Origin: Akkermansiaceae bacterium UBA2381
GTDB lineage: Bacteria > Verrucomicrobiota > Verrucomicrobiia > Verrucomicrobiales > DEV007
Direction of reading: 5' to 3'
DNA: 64,000 bases
Assembly: GCA_002344215.1 (NCBI GenBank)
Contig: DDSV01000017.1
Coordinates: 60,256-124,255 of the forward strand
The translations under genes were made by a program, and so were the position numbers. The notes beneath the pieces are model-generated. The model was not told where the DNA came from. It saw nothing but the letters and a program-made list of their open reading frames with translations, and did no database searches. Position 1 is the first letter of the stretch. Each line of letters opens with the position of its first letter. Below, piece by piece: positions 17,176 to 25,592 of the stretch.

Positions 17176-18219
17176 TCAGAATCGCTCGTAGATGGGGAGG
17201 AAGCGGTAGTTCAGAGCGAGCGAAAGCAATGACATCGCCGTCCCGTAGGCTTCCCCGTAGCTGCCGGGGAAGCTACCGTCGGGCGACTGCTGTTCCGAGA
17301 GGAGCGCGGCATTGCGGCGATTCCAGATTTCCCATGCCTCGGGGTTCCCCTGAAACAGCGCCTGGGCCATATAGTAATAGAAATAGTGAGTGTGGGCGGT
17401 CTCCTTGTGATCGAGCCGCTCGCTGATGTGGCCGAGGGCAGAGGCATACTCCTCTGTTTCCCGTTTGTGTCCGACCGCGTAAACGAGCGTTGCGACGGCG
17501 GAGCGGGCCATTGATTCTCCGCCCCCTCCGATGCCACCGCTGTAGGCGACAAATCCGGACGAGGCCGTGTTCCTTTGCATGTAGGTGAGGGCGGACTCGA
17601 TCACTGCATCGGGAACAGCAAGACCGGCATTCCGGCAGGCAAGAAGCCCCATGAGCACGGCACCGGTGACTGAAGTGTCGGCATCCGTGGAGTTGGGGGC
17701 ATAACGCCATCCGCCCCAGCGATTGGCCTGCTGGGCCTTCACGGTGAGCTCAATGGCCAGTTCCAGAGTGCGGGCGATGGATTGTCTTTCTTTGTCTCCC
17801 TCGCTCCCGTCCCACAGGGTGGCCTCGTCAACCACTCCGTAGGCTTCGGCAAGAGCGAGCATCGCGAAGCCGTGGTGATACATGCTGTTCGGGAGGAAGC
17901 CGCTTTCCTTCTCCTGGCCGGTGATAATGGCCCGAATGGCCCGCTTGATGTTCTGACTGTGGGCTCCGAAATTCGGATCTTCGCCGCTCGCAAGGAAAGC
18001 CATCAGGCAGATCCCGGTGATCCCGTGTTCGGACCGGCTTCTCCAGGTTCCGTCTTCACTCTGGGTGCGGCTCAGGTAGGTCAGGCCTCGTTCGTAGATC
18101 GTGTCGACTTCGGGCGGAATTTCGTTTCCGAGACGAATCCCGGAATCCTGCGCGAAGGCCAGACCTGTCACGAAGACGAGGCAAAAAAGAAAGATGAGAT
18201 TGATCTGGAACGACATCAT
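17176..18219 (-). CDS. Exported prenyltransferase/squalene-oxidase-repeat protein
   Basis: 347 residues from Met 18219, with signal peptide FLFCLVFVTGLAFAQ. The mature part is built of alpha/alpha-toroid repeats of the squalene-cyclase/prenyltransferase-beta type: RGLTYLSRTQSEDGTWRSRS, SALTYMQRNTASSGFVAY, AALLSEQQSPDGSFPGSYG. Such exported repeat proteins are frequent in Planctomycetes and Verrucomicrobia and lack known enzymatic function; binding or scaffolding is likely. The longer frame to 18402 encodes an implausibly basic extension inside the upstream gene. Starts 1 bp after the upstream stop. Confidence 0.8.
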   Translation of the reverse strand: MMSFQINLIFLFCLVFVTGLAFAQDSGIRLGNEIPPEVDTIYERGLTYLSRTQSEDGTWRSRSEHGITGICLMAFLASGEDPNFGAHSQNIKRAIRAIITGQEKESGFLPNSMYHHGFAMLALAEAYGVVDEATLWDGSEGDKERQSIARTLELAIELTVKAQQANRWGGWRYAPNSTDADTSVTGAVLMGLLACRNAGLAVPDAVIESALTYMQRNTASSGFVAYSGGIGGGGESMARSAVATLVYAVGHKRETEEYASALGHISERLDHKETAHTHYFYYYMAQALFQGNPEAWEIWNRRNAALLSEQQSPDGSFPGSYGEAYGTAMSLLSLALNYRFLPIYERF

Positions 18220-18220
18220 T

Positions 18221-19213
18221 TCAGGATTCCTTGACCTCCGGAGCTTCCTCTCCGGCTTCCTCCGCTTCGCGGTATTCCTCTTCCGCTTCACCCGCTTTCC
18301 GTTTAAGGGCCGCCTTCTCCCTGGCCTTTTTGAGGCGGCGTTTCTGGTCCCAGAAGTGGTCGAAATTTGAGGTGGCTTCGCGGAGCCGGTCGAATTGTTC
18401 ATTTGTCAGGATCGCCTTTAGCGTCTCCTCGTCGGAGGCGTTTGCGAGCGACATCAGCATTCCGCGTTCGAAGTAATCGCCCCAGTAGCGCTGGACGTCG
18501 ACGAGGTAGTCGACAGCCGCGCCGTGGACGAGTTCCGCCATTCTTGTCTTCTGGTCGGGAGTGAGTCTGAGATGATCATCAATCGTGGAGACTGACATCT
18601 TCGCAAAGGCATCAACCCGGTCGCGATAGCGTTGCTCGAGGACGGATTCGTAACGCTTCACCTGCTCTTCCGTGAGAACGTCCTTGAGGGTGTCTTTCCA
18701 GAGGTCGAGTGACTCGCCCTCCTCCTCGGATCGGTTGCCGCCGAAGTTTACGCTGCCCATGCCTTCAAGCATTTCCTTCGCGGCGTCACCTTCCGTGCTT
18801 TCGAGGCGGGTGCGGAAATAGCGCTCAGCCTGTTCGTGCCACTCCTTCATGGAACGTTCCGAGGCGCCTTTCGCGGCCAGTTCGAGACTGTCGCGCTGGG
18901 AGGAGTCCAGCTTGCAGAGACGGACGATATCGTCGATCACCACCTTCATGAAATCCATGCGCTTGTCTCTTTCCGCCTCGGCGAGCTTGAGAATGTGCTG
19001 GGAGATCTGGGCGCTGAGGGGCTCGGGCATTCCGTCAGCAGCAGTGGCTTCCGGCTCTGCTTCGCCGGCATCAGCTCCCGGCTTCTCGACAATGATAAAC
19101 GGATCCGGTTCGTTGATCACATTTTGCGCCACAAGTGAGGACGAATGAAAAAACGTTCCCAGAGCGAAAACGAGAGCAAGGAGGGCTCCCGGGTATTTGG
19201 TGTCAGGCATCAT
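18221..19213 (-). CDS. Exported helical protein, hypothetical
   Basis: 330 residues: signal peptide (~1-29), an acidic linker, then long amphipathic helices and a charged coiled-coil C terminus (RRLKKAREKAALKRKAGEAEEEY). Two segments (VLTEEQVKRYESVLEQRY; ILTNEQFDRLREATSNF) repeat the pattern LTxEQxxRxxxxxxxF seen in Spy/CpxP-like LTxxQ periplasmic helix proteins, so a chaperone-like role is conceivable. Second gene of the operon. Confidence 0.65.
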   Translation of the reverse strand: MMPDTKYPGALLALVFALGTFFHSSSLVAQNVINEPDPFIIVEKPGADAGEAEPEATAADGMPEPLSAQISQHILKLAEAERDKRMDFMKVVIDDIVRLCKLDSSQRDSLELAAKGASERSMKEWHEQAERYFRTRLESTEGDAAKEMLEGMGSVNFGGNRSEEEGESLDLWKDTLKDVLTEEQVKRYESVLEQRYRDRVDAFAKMSVSTIDDHLRLTPDQKTRMAELVHGAAVDYLVDVQRYWGDYFERGMLMSLANASDEETLKAILTNEQFDRLREATSNFDHFWDQKRRLKKAREKAALKRKAGEAEEEYREAEEAGEEAPEVKES

Positions 19214-19221
19214 TTCAGCTG

Positions 19222-22200
19222 CTAATTCGATTCAAGTTCGTTAAAATAGGTATCCAGCCCGCGCCGGAATTCTTCCGGGAGCTCTCTCCCGGCTTTGCCG
19301 GTGGACTGCTCAACTTCGCGGGAAACAGGGGTGATGGATTCATCACTCGTGCCTCCCGGGCCAATGTCGCTCAAAGAGGAACCGCCGCCCCCCGAGGTCC
19401 CGCCATTGCCCGGATTCCCACCACCACCGCCGCCGCCTCCGGATTGCTGGCGTTTTGATTGGAGCAGTAATTCGATGGCTTCCGTTTGTGCCGCGATCGC
19501 TTCCGTACCGGTATCGGGGCGCGCGAGCACCGCATGAGACTGACGCATGACATCAGAGACGAGCGAGAGGAGCTGGACTTCTTTCCCGAATCCGTCAGCA
19601 TCCGGCAGGGCTTCAATGTCGGCGATGACTTCGTCGACTCTTTCCCGGATTTCAGTTTGGGTGTACTCCAGCGGACGGACTTTTGACGCATACACGTCGG
19701 GAGCGAAGACCGGTCGGGTGCCCTCCATCTCCCGGGTCTCATCCCGCAACTGCATCTCTTCCTGAAGAGCCTTCATGATGTTGAGCACGATCTCCGGAGG
19801 AAGGCTCTTCGATTCGCCCTGTTTCTCGTTGGATTCAGACTCTCCCGAGCCGGCCACGAGTTCCTCAGCCCAGCGGTCGAGCGTGTCTGCCCAGAACTCG
19901 GCCGACGCGATGGAGCGCCCGTTCAGGTTGACGAGTGACTCATGACCGATGGCCTTGATCCCGGCGACGACGGCCTGGTCTTTCATCTGATCAAGGACGT
20001 TCTTGTAGATCACGTCCTGTTTTCTCTGGAAGTAGGCTTCAAGGTCGCTCTGAATTTCGTAGACAAAGCGGCTCTGGTTTTCCTGTTCACTGGCTGCCCG
20101 CTCGGAGATATCACGGAATTGCTGTTCCACCCGGTGTTTGGGTAGGCCGAAACTTTCATTGAGAGTCTCGTTGAGGGTGGCTGCGACTTCCGTCTGCTTG
20201 CGAGAAGCTGCCTTGAGGCGCTTCACAAAGGTACTCGCTTCGAGGTTGGAGAGAATCTCCTGAAGCTCTTCCGTAACCCGGGCAAACTCGGCAAGCAGCT
20301 CCTTCTGCTCCTCGATCGCTTTTTCCAGTTTCTTCGCAGCAGGGGTGGAGGCACCCGACCCGGCTTCCTTCTTTTTCTCACCGCTTTGCCCCAGAGTGGT
20401 TTGAGGAAGGCCTTGCGGGGCAGGGGATTGACCGTCTTTGTTCTCCTTTTCTTCCGGTTTGTCCGGGGCGGCGGGCTCATCCCTGCCCGGGCTTTCCTCC
20501 TTGTCCGAAATTCCGGGCGCTCCTCCGGGAGCGCGCGAGGCCTGCTGTATCAGGTCGGCTACCGAGGGCATTCGCTCTTTTGCAATTTCCTCGAGGGCGA
20601 CCATCATGTCGGCCCACGACTCGAGACGGTCCGCATCAAACTCCGTGTTTCGTGCAGCCTCTTCAACGAGGCCGCGACCTGAACGATTCAGGGCATCAAG
20701 CCGGCGCGAGTTCCCGGACTCGGCTGAGGCCTGCTCCTGAAGGCGGCGGCGATTTTCGGGATGGTCGAGTTCTTCAGCGCTGAGATCCCGGAGGGCAAGG
20801 TTCGCCTCATGCAGCTGCTGTTCCCGTTCGTACACTTCGCGGGCGTTGCGGAACCATTTGGAAAACTCCTCGGTGAGCCATTTGGCATGATCCTGGGGAC
20901 TCATGACATGCAGAACAAAGGCCGGAGAATAGGCGCGCTCACGGTCCGGCAGAAAATCGGTCGCGAACGCACGAATCTCCAGGGTTTGCGGGGCGACACC
21001 CTCGCGTTTGGCGGAAAAGGTTCCGAGGGTCTGGACCGAGGTTCTCTCGGGTTCACCCGCAGCGACGGGTTTCTCGCCTTTTTCCGGAGCTGCCGGGGCG
21101 CCTGCCGCGCCGACGGCCCGCCATTCCAAGCCAATTTCCCTGAGCCCGAAATCGTCAGAGGCGGTAATGTCGAAGTTGACGACCTCGTCCTCAAGCACAA
21201 CCCGCCTCGATCCCACCTGGTTGGCAAAGATATCGGGAGCGCTATCCTCGGCGGGGTTGATCGTGAGTTCGAGCGGGGATTTCGCCTTGAGCCCGTGGAC
21301 ATCGCTCCAAGTGAAGGTCCGGGTGAGGGGGCTCTTCACTTGAATCGGAGCGGTCGAGAAAACAGCGCCCTCGACCCGGGCCGGTTCGCCATCGGCATTT
21401 GCCTCGGCCAGGTCCCTTGAGGCAGTCGCCCGAATCGTCGCGGTGGCCCCTTCAACAATCGAGATCACCCCGCCGCGGACGGGAAGAACAGGGTCCCTGC
21501 TGTATCGAAGATAGTCCGGTAGACGGACGACCGCCTCAACCGCCGTTAATTCGGGACGGGGCAGCGGATCGACGATGATTTTCTCCCTCGCGTCCCCGAC
21601 GCGCAGCGAGAGAGTTCCCGCCTCTTTTTGCGGGGGGATCGTGAAGTCGTAATGTTGTTCGTTGCGGGGGGAACTGAGCTTCGTTTTTCCGGGAAGTTTG
21701 AGGGTCGCCGTATCCGGCCTCCACTCGGTGGAGGCGGTCAGATCGGGGGAGAGCTCAAATGCTTCCGCGTAGGGGACGACCAGGGTATCCGCGACCGGCT
21801 CCAGTTGGGCGAAGGTGTATCGATCTACGTTCCGCCACGGGGAAACCCATCGGGCCATCGCATTCCTGGCGGCGTCGGACACCAGAGTGAGGAGAAGACC
21901 TGACACAAAAAGCGCTGCGACGGCGGTGAAAAGCCATTTTCCGTAGCCACCTGCGGGGATGGCTTGAGTAAAGTCCTCTTTTCCGGCGCGCTCATCCACC
22001 TGCCGCATCGCTGCTTCAATCAGGACGAGACTGTTGCTGCCGGCATGATTGTGGGCCAGTTCGATGATACCGAGCAGTTCGTCCCCCAGACCGGGATAGC
22101 GTCGTTTCAGAAGGCTGGCAGCCTGGCGCAGTGAACGTTGCTGCCAAACCCAGCGATGCCAGAGAAGGGGAAGTCCGAGAGCCGGGACGGAGAATCCTGA

Positions 22201-22431
22201 GACGAGCAACGCGGTTCTCAACCAGACCGGAGTGTCAATGATGCGGTCGATTGCAAAAACGAGCAGATACGAGAGGCATAGTCCGACGAGACCGGCAAGG
22301 GCTCCTTCGGCTATTTTGACCGACCAAAGCCGTTCGCGAAAGACCCCGAGCTTTTCCTCAAGACGCGGCGGCAGAGGCAGGTCATCATTCGACGGCTGCC
22401 CGGGCTGCTTCGCTGGATTTACACCGCCCAT
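19222..22431 (-). CDS. Large membrane-anchored protein, DUF4175-like
   Basis: 1069 residues from Met 22431. Two or three transmembrane segments near the N terminus (IAEGALAGLVGLCLSYLLVF, LRTALLVSGFSVPALGLPLL, LFTAVAALFVSGLLLTLV), a periplasmic beta-rich region (~180-490; PLPRPELTAVEAVVRLPDYL), a Glu/Lys-rich coiled-coil region (~510-880) with a Pro/Gly linker, and a Gly-rich C terminus with an uninterrupted Gly run. This matches the layout of DUF4175-type proteins often found near MoxR/VWA genes. First gene of the operon; starts ~190 bp from the divergently organised selenium locus. Confidence 0.7.
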   Translation of the reverse strand: MGGVNPAKQPGQPSNDDLPLPPRLEEKLGVFRERLWSVKIAEGALAGLVGLCLSYLLVFAIDRIIDTPVWLRTALLVSGFSVPALGLPLLWHRWVWQQRSLRQAASLLKRRYPGLGDELLGIIELAHNHAGSNSLVLIEAAMRQVDERAGKEDFTQAIPAGGYGKWLFTAVAALFVSGLLLTLVSDAARNAMARWVSPWRNVDRYTFAQLEPVADTLVVPYAEAFELSPDLTASTEWRPDTATLKLPGKTKLSSPRNEQHYDFTIPPQKEAGTLSLRVGDAREKIIVDPLPRPELTAVEAVVRLPDYLRYSRDPVLPVRGGVISIVEGATATIRATASRDLAEANADGEPARVEGAVFSTAPIQVKSPLTRTFTWSDVHGLKAKSPLELTINPAEDSAPDIFANQVGSRRVVLEDEVVNFDITASDDFGLREIGLEWRAVGAAGAPAAPEKGEKPVAAGEPERTSVQTLGTFSAKREGVAPQTLEIRAFATDFLPDRERAYSPAFVLHVMSPQDHAKWLTEEFSKWFRNAREVYEREQQLHEANLALRDLSAEELDHPENRRRLQEQASAESGNSRRLDALNRSGRGLVEEAARNTEFDADRLESWADMMVALEEIAKERMPSVADLIQQASRAPGGAPGISDKEESPGRDEPAAPDKPEEKENKDGQSPAPQGLPQTTLGQSGEKKKEAGSGASTPAAKKLEKAIEEQKELLAEFARVTEELQEILSNLEASTFVKRLKAASRKQTEVAATLNETLNESFGLPKHRVEQQFRDISERAASEQENQSRFVYEIQSDLEAYFQRKQDVIYKNVLDQMKDQAVVAGIKAIGHESLVNLNGRSIASAEFWADTLDRWAEELVAGSGESESNEKQGESKSLPPEIVLNIMKALQEEMQLRDETREMEGTRPVFAPDVYASKVRPLEYTQTEIRERVDEVIADIEALPDADGFGKEVQLLSLVSDVMRQSHAVLARPDTGTEAIAAQTEAIELLLQSKRQQSGGGGGGGGNPGNGGTSGGGGSSLSDIGPGGTSDESITPVSREVEQSTGKAGRELPEEFRRGLDTYFNELESN

Positions 22432-22521
22432 GATCACCCTCAATTTAACCACAGTCCTGAGCTTTCCGCCAATGGCCAATTCGGACTCGCGGAATCAAGG
22501 CTGGATCCGCGAAGCCTTTTT

Positions 22522-22563
22522 AAAAGAAAAGAAAAGAGCCCCGATGCCGGAGCAAAGGGGCTC
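22522..22563 (-). terminator. Rho-independent terminator of the HMA selenoprotein gene
   Basis: Minus-strand stem GAGCCCC / GGGGCTC (22557-22563 with 22536-22542) followed by the T-rich tract TTTTCTTTTCTTTT (22535-22522). It lies 55 bp past the TAA at 22618, which supports a real, expressed gene there. Confidence 0.85.
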
Positions 22564-22617
22564 AAATTTTCGGGAATTTCCCGGAAAGGCGGAGCCACCC
22601 GGGAACAACTGAGCGGA

Positions 22618-22941
22618 TTACTCCTTTTTCTCAGCCGCAGGTTCCCAGGTGTTGACTACATATTTCTCAGCATTCCCACCAAGTGAAGCGACTGCCGCCT
22701 CTTTGGTGATCTCGGTGCCTTCCTCGAAGACAACCGTGACTAGCTGGGTATCCGCTTCCTTGCCATCCTCGATGGAGATGGACTTGAAGCCCTTGAGGCT
22801 GCTGAACGCCGAACTGACGTCTCTTTTACAACCCCCTCAAACAACGCCGGTCATCCCGGCGACATAGGACACATCACCAGCCATCGCCGTGGAGGCGAGA
22901 GCGATGACGGCCACCGTCATAGATACGATTAGTTTTTTCAT
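22618..22941 (-). CDS. Exported HMA-like selenoprotein with UGGC motif (in-frame UGA = Sec35)
   Basis: 107 residues if the in-frame TGA at 22839-22837 is read as selenocysteine. Residues 1-21 are a signal peptide (MKKLIVSMTV.., cleavage near AMA-GD). The mature ~85-residue domain has the beta-alpha-beta-beta-alpha-beta pattern of heavy-metal-associated (HMA) proteins: GMTGVV-U-GGC-KRDVSSAF, SLKGFKSISIE, LVTVVFEEGTEITKEAAVASL. Sec35 and Cys38 occupy the CxxC positions that bind metal in HMA proteins. The frame continues 72 codons past the UGA with coding character, ends in TAA, and has its own terminator. A 5-bp hairpin (22805-22821) 15 nt after the UGA could be the SECIS element. The gene is divergent from mnmH at the head of a full Sec machinery locus. 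Role (metal, selenium or thiol chemistry in the periplasm) is inferred. A nonsense-mutated gene is the alternative, but context makes it unlikely. Confidence 0.85.
22805..22821 (-). promoter_or_regulatory. Candidate bacterial SECIS element of the HMA selenoprotein
   Basis: Stem GACGTC/GGCGTT (two G-U pairs) with apical loop AGTTC at 22815-22811; the loop starts 21 nt after the UGA. This falls in the distance range and has the early-loop G of the bacterial SECIS consensus as I recall it, but lacks the GGU loop seen in E. coli fdhF and in selD here. Confidence 0.5.
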
Positions 22942-22980
22942 TTTGATAAGCGGCAGGTCAAAACGACCCGCTCGTTGATT

Positions 22981-23015
22981 CTAATACGTTTTAAATCAAC
23001 TTTTGTGACAAAACG
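22981..23015. promoter_or_regulatory. Divergent promoter/operator region between the HMA selenoprotein and mnmH
   Basis: A perfect palindrome TTTTGT-G-ACAAAA (23001-23013) lies in the AT-rich gap. Read on the minus strand it overlaps a TTGTCA -35-like box (23011-23006) followed at 19 bp by TATTAG (22986-22981), about 40 bp before the selenoprotein start. Outer arms CGTTTT (22987) and AAAACG (23010) extend the symmetry. A repressor or activator site controlling one or both genes is inferred. Confidence 0.4.
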
Positions 23016-23114
23016 TTGCGTATTTGCGTGCTCTCATCCATGTAAGTTTTCGTTCCAGGACCCGAGAATTCTCTTTTGTCCGGCGTGGACGTCTTTGAGG
23101 GGGGGCCAAATTTC

Positions 23115-24197
23115 ATGAGCCGAACGATCGGAAAAATCTCTTTCCCGCTGCCTGAGGGGTCTCATTTTCATGAGATGATAGACGTTCGTGCCCCGGTTGA
23201 GTTTGCCGAAGACCATGTCACCGGAGCAATCAATCTCCCGGTGCTGAACGACGAGGAGCGGTGTCTGGTCGGCACCATTTACAAGCAGAGCTCTCCTTTT
23301 GACGCAAGGAAGATCGGAGCAAGCCTCGTTTCCAAAAATATTGCCGCGCACCTCGACTCCCATTTTTCAACAAAAGGGAGGGATTATCGCCCACTTCTCT
23401 ATTGCTGGCGGGGCGGCCAGCGCTCCGGAAGCATGGCAACGGTGCTGAACGATATCGGCTGGGCCACGACGCTGATCGATGGGGGGTACCGCACCTACCG
23501 GACGCACGTAAATGAAACGATCAGCCGGAAATCGGAGGAGCTTTCTCTGATAGTGCTCAATGGATTCACCGGAGCGGGTAAAACGCTCATCTTGAAATCG
23601 CTTGAAAAATCGGGCCATCAGGTCCTCGATCTTGAGGCAATGGCCAGTCATAAGGGCTCCGTTTTCGGCGGAGATCCGGAGAATCCCCAGCCGGCTCAAA
23701 AGCGCTTTGAATCCCTGCTTTTCGACCGCATCGCCCCCTTTGACCCGACGCGGCCGGTCTTTGTTGAAGCGGAAAGCTCGAAAATCGGGAAACTCAATCT
23801 CCCGAATCCTCTCTGGCAGCAAATGAAGCAGGCCCCGGTGGTCGAAATCTGTTCGCCGCTCGAGTCCCGGGCCGCCTACCTGACCGCCGATTACCGGGAA
23901 TGGCTCTCGGATCCGGGGAGGGTGAGTCGGACCATTGACCGCCTCAAAGGCTTTCACGCTGACAAGATCCTCACCGAATGGAAGCTCATGTCGGAGCGGG
24001 GGGAATGGGAGGAACTGGTGACGCTCCTTCTTTCTGAACACTACGACAGGCGCTACTCAGTCGGGGGGAGCGGTTCCTTCGAGAGGCCCTCGTTCACCCT
24101 CCCGTTGCCGGCGCACGATCCGGCGAGTATTGAGTTTTGTGCGGCTGAGCTGGTGGAGAAAAGCAGCTCACTTTTTACCCCGGCAGTCGTTTCCTGA
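23115..24197 (+). CDS. mnmH: tRNA 2-selenouridine synthase (SelU/MnmH)
   Basis: 360 residues. Replaces sulfur by selenium in 2-thiouridine at the wobble position of certain tRNAs, using selenophosphate from SelD. N-terminal rhodanese domain with catalytic Cys97 in LLYCWRGGQRSGS, the same position as in the E. coli protein; C-terminal P-loop domain with GFTGAGKT (~150-157). YRTYRTHV and the DPENPQPAQKRFESLLF stretch are further family marks. ATG 23115 is chosen; an upstream TTG (23076) adds 13 unlikely residues. First gene of the plus-strand selenium cluster; the cysteine desulfurase starts 7 bp after its stop. Confidence 0.95.
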   Translation: MSRTIGKISFPLPEGSHFHEMIDVRAPVEFAEDHVTGAINLPVLNDEERCLVGTIYKQSSPFDARKIGASLVSKNIAAHLDSHFSTKGRDYRPLLYCWRGGQRSGSMATVLNDIGWATTLIDGGYRTYRTHVNETISRKSEELSLIVLNGFTGAGKTLILKSLEKSGHQVLDLEAMASHKGSVFGGDPENPQPAQKRFESLLFDRIAPFDPTRPVFVEAESSKIGKLNLPNPLWQQMKQAPVVEICSPLESRAAYLTADYREWLSDPGRVSRTIDRLKGFHADKILTEWKLMSERGEWEELVTLLLSEHYDRRYSVGGSGSFERPSFTLPLPAHDPASIEFCAAELVEKSSSLFTPAVVS

Positions 24198-24204
24198 TCA
24201 AGCC

Positions 24205-25356
24205 ATGGGTCCGGTGAAAATCTATCTCGATTCCAATGCCACGACGCAGGTGCATCCGCGCATCATTGAGGCGATGATGCCCTATTTTTCTGATCGATGG
24301 CACAATCCCTCCAGCGGTTACGGGGCGGGCCGGGAGGTGAGGCAGGCCATCGAAATCGCCCGTGAGCAGGTTGCCTCCCTGATCGGGGCAAAGCCCGGAG
24401 AGATCGTCTTCACGGGTTGCGGGACTGAGTCGAATAGCACGGTCATCAAATCCCTCGCCCGGGAGATTGGCCGGAAACACTCGAAGGTGGTCTGCAGCTC
24501 GATCGAGCACAGCGCCGTGCTCCGGCCGGTCGAGGCGATGGCAGCCGTCGGCTTCGAGGTGGAAACGGTCGGGGTTCACGAAGACGGACGGGTTGATCTG
24601 GCGCAGTTCGGCGCGGCCATTGATCCGGGCTGTCCGGGATTCGCCTCCGTCATGTGGGCTAACAATGAAACCGGAGTGATTCAACCCATGGGGGAGCTTT
24701 GCCGCCTTGCCAAAGAGGCGGGCTGGTTTGTCCACACCGATGCCATCCAGGCGGTCGGAAAAATTCCGGTGCGGGTGGACGAAGTGCCGGTCGATTTTCT
24801 TTCCCTTAGTGGACATAAATTTCACGCTCCCAAGGGGGTGGGGGCTCTCTTCATTCGCAAAGGGAGTCCGTTCGAGCCCATGATCCGCGGGGGAGGACAG
24901 GAGTCAGGCCGCCGCAGCGGGACTGAAAACGTGCCCTATATCGTCGGGCTCGGTGTCGCGGCCGCGATCATGCAGGAGGAAATGGCCGGCGGGGGACTTA
25001 AGCGCGTCGCCTCACTGAGGGATCGGCTCGAAACAGGCTTGAGTGAGCGACTGGACAGGGTTCAATGCAATGGATCGCGGGAGCATCGCACGGGCAATGT
25101 GACCCATCTTTCTTTCGGCGGTTGCGCCGCTACAGAGCTTCTTCCAGCTCTCGATGCGGTCGGGGTGGAATGCTCGGCCGGCAGTGCCTGCATGACCGGC
25201 AAAGGCAAACCCAGCCACGTCCAGAAGGCGATGGGCTTCAGCGACGAACACGCCTTCAGCAGCCTGCGGCTCTCGCTTTCGATCTTTACGACGGAGGCGG
25301 AGATTGATGAAGCGGTAGAGAGGATTGTCGAGGTGGTAAAGAGGGTGAGGGCTTGA
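24205..25356 (+). CDS. Cysteine desulfurase, NifS/IscS-like, of the selenium locus
   Basis: 383 residues, class V aminotransferase fold. PLP lysine is Lys205 in LSGHKFHAPKG; His103 and Asp179 (HTDA) stack and pair with the cofactor; the mobile-loop cysteine is Cys329 in CSAGSACMTG, the group I (NifS/IscS) arrangement. Releases sulfur from cysteine as a persulfide, and many such enzymes also release selenium from selenocysteine. Its position between mnmH and selC/selD suggests that it supplies or channels selenium to SelD rather than building iron-sulfur clusters; no iscU or scaffold gene is nearby. ATG 24205 lies 7 bp after the mnmH stop. Confidence 0.88.
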   Translation: MGPVKIYLDSNATTQVHPRIIEAMMPYFSDRWHNPSSGYGAGREVRQAIEIAREQVASLIGAKPGEIVFTGCGTESNSTVIKSLAREIGRKHSKVVCSSIEHSAVLRPVEAMAAVGFEVETVGVHEDGRVDLAQFGAAIDPGCPGFASVMWANNETGVIQPMGELCRLAKEAGWFVHTDAIQAVGKIPVRVDEVPVDFLSLSGHKFHAPKGVGALFIRKGSPFEPMIRGGGQESGRRSGTENVPYIVGLGVAAAIMQEEMAGGGLKRVASLRDRLETGLSERLDRVQCNGSREHRTGNVTHLSFGGCAATELLPALDAVGVECSAGSACMTGKGKPSHVQKAMGFSDEHAFSSLRLSLSIFTTEAEIDEAVERIVEVVKRVRA

Positions 25357-25372
25357 TCGCGGAACCGAGGGT

Positions 25373-25415
25373 CTCACGACCTTCGCTACGGCAAGCAGGT
25401 AGCGAAACTCGTGAG
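25373..25415 (+). promoter_or_regulatory. Large hairpin upstream of selC
   Basis: CTCACGA-CC-TTCGCTAC, 9-nt loop, GTAGCGAA-AC-TCGTGAG: two perfect arms of 7 and 8 bp separated by a 2x2 internal loop. No T-run follows. It sits 17 bp after the desulfurase stop and 67 bp before selC, so it may protect the upstream message end, act in processing, or modulate read-through. Confidence 0.55.
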
Positions 25416-25482
25416 AGTTTCGGAAAGCCGGACTGCCGCCGTTGACCACTGCCTTCGCATAAGCCATCGTTGGGCGTGTTCA

Positions 25483-25579
25483 GGAGAGAGATGGGCGCCT
25501 GGTGGCCTCCGCGGTCTTCAAAACCGTTGTCGGCGAGTGATCCTTGCCGGGGTTGGTTCGATTCCTTCCCTCTCCGCCA
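25483..25579 (+). tRNA. selC: Selenocysteine tRNA (tRNA-Sec, anticodon UCA)
   Basis: 97 nt with encoded CCA end. Anticodon TCA at 25518-25520 in loop CTTCAAA closed by GCGGT/ACCGT; starts GGAGAGAG and ends CTCTCCGCCA, giving a long acceptor stem; a 7-bp variable arm (CGGCGAG/CTTGCCG) marks the long extra arm of tRNA-Sec. The T loop is TTCGATT. By eye there are an A-C mismatch at position 7 of the acceptor stem and two U-U mismatches in the T stem, which is unusual. The 3' CCA is only 13 nt before the selD start codon, so the tRNA is probably cut from a longer transcript containing selD. Confidence 0.93.
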
Positions 25580-25592
25580 ATTCCCAATAAAC

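Noticed and set aside
24130..24204. N-terminal extension of the cysteine desulfurase overlapping mnmH
   Set aside because: The family starts at the IYLDSNATT strand, and the ATG at 24205 just after the mnmH stop is the natural start.
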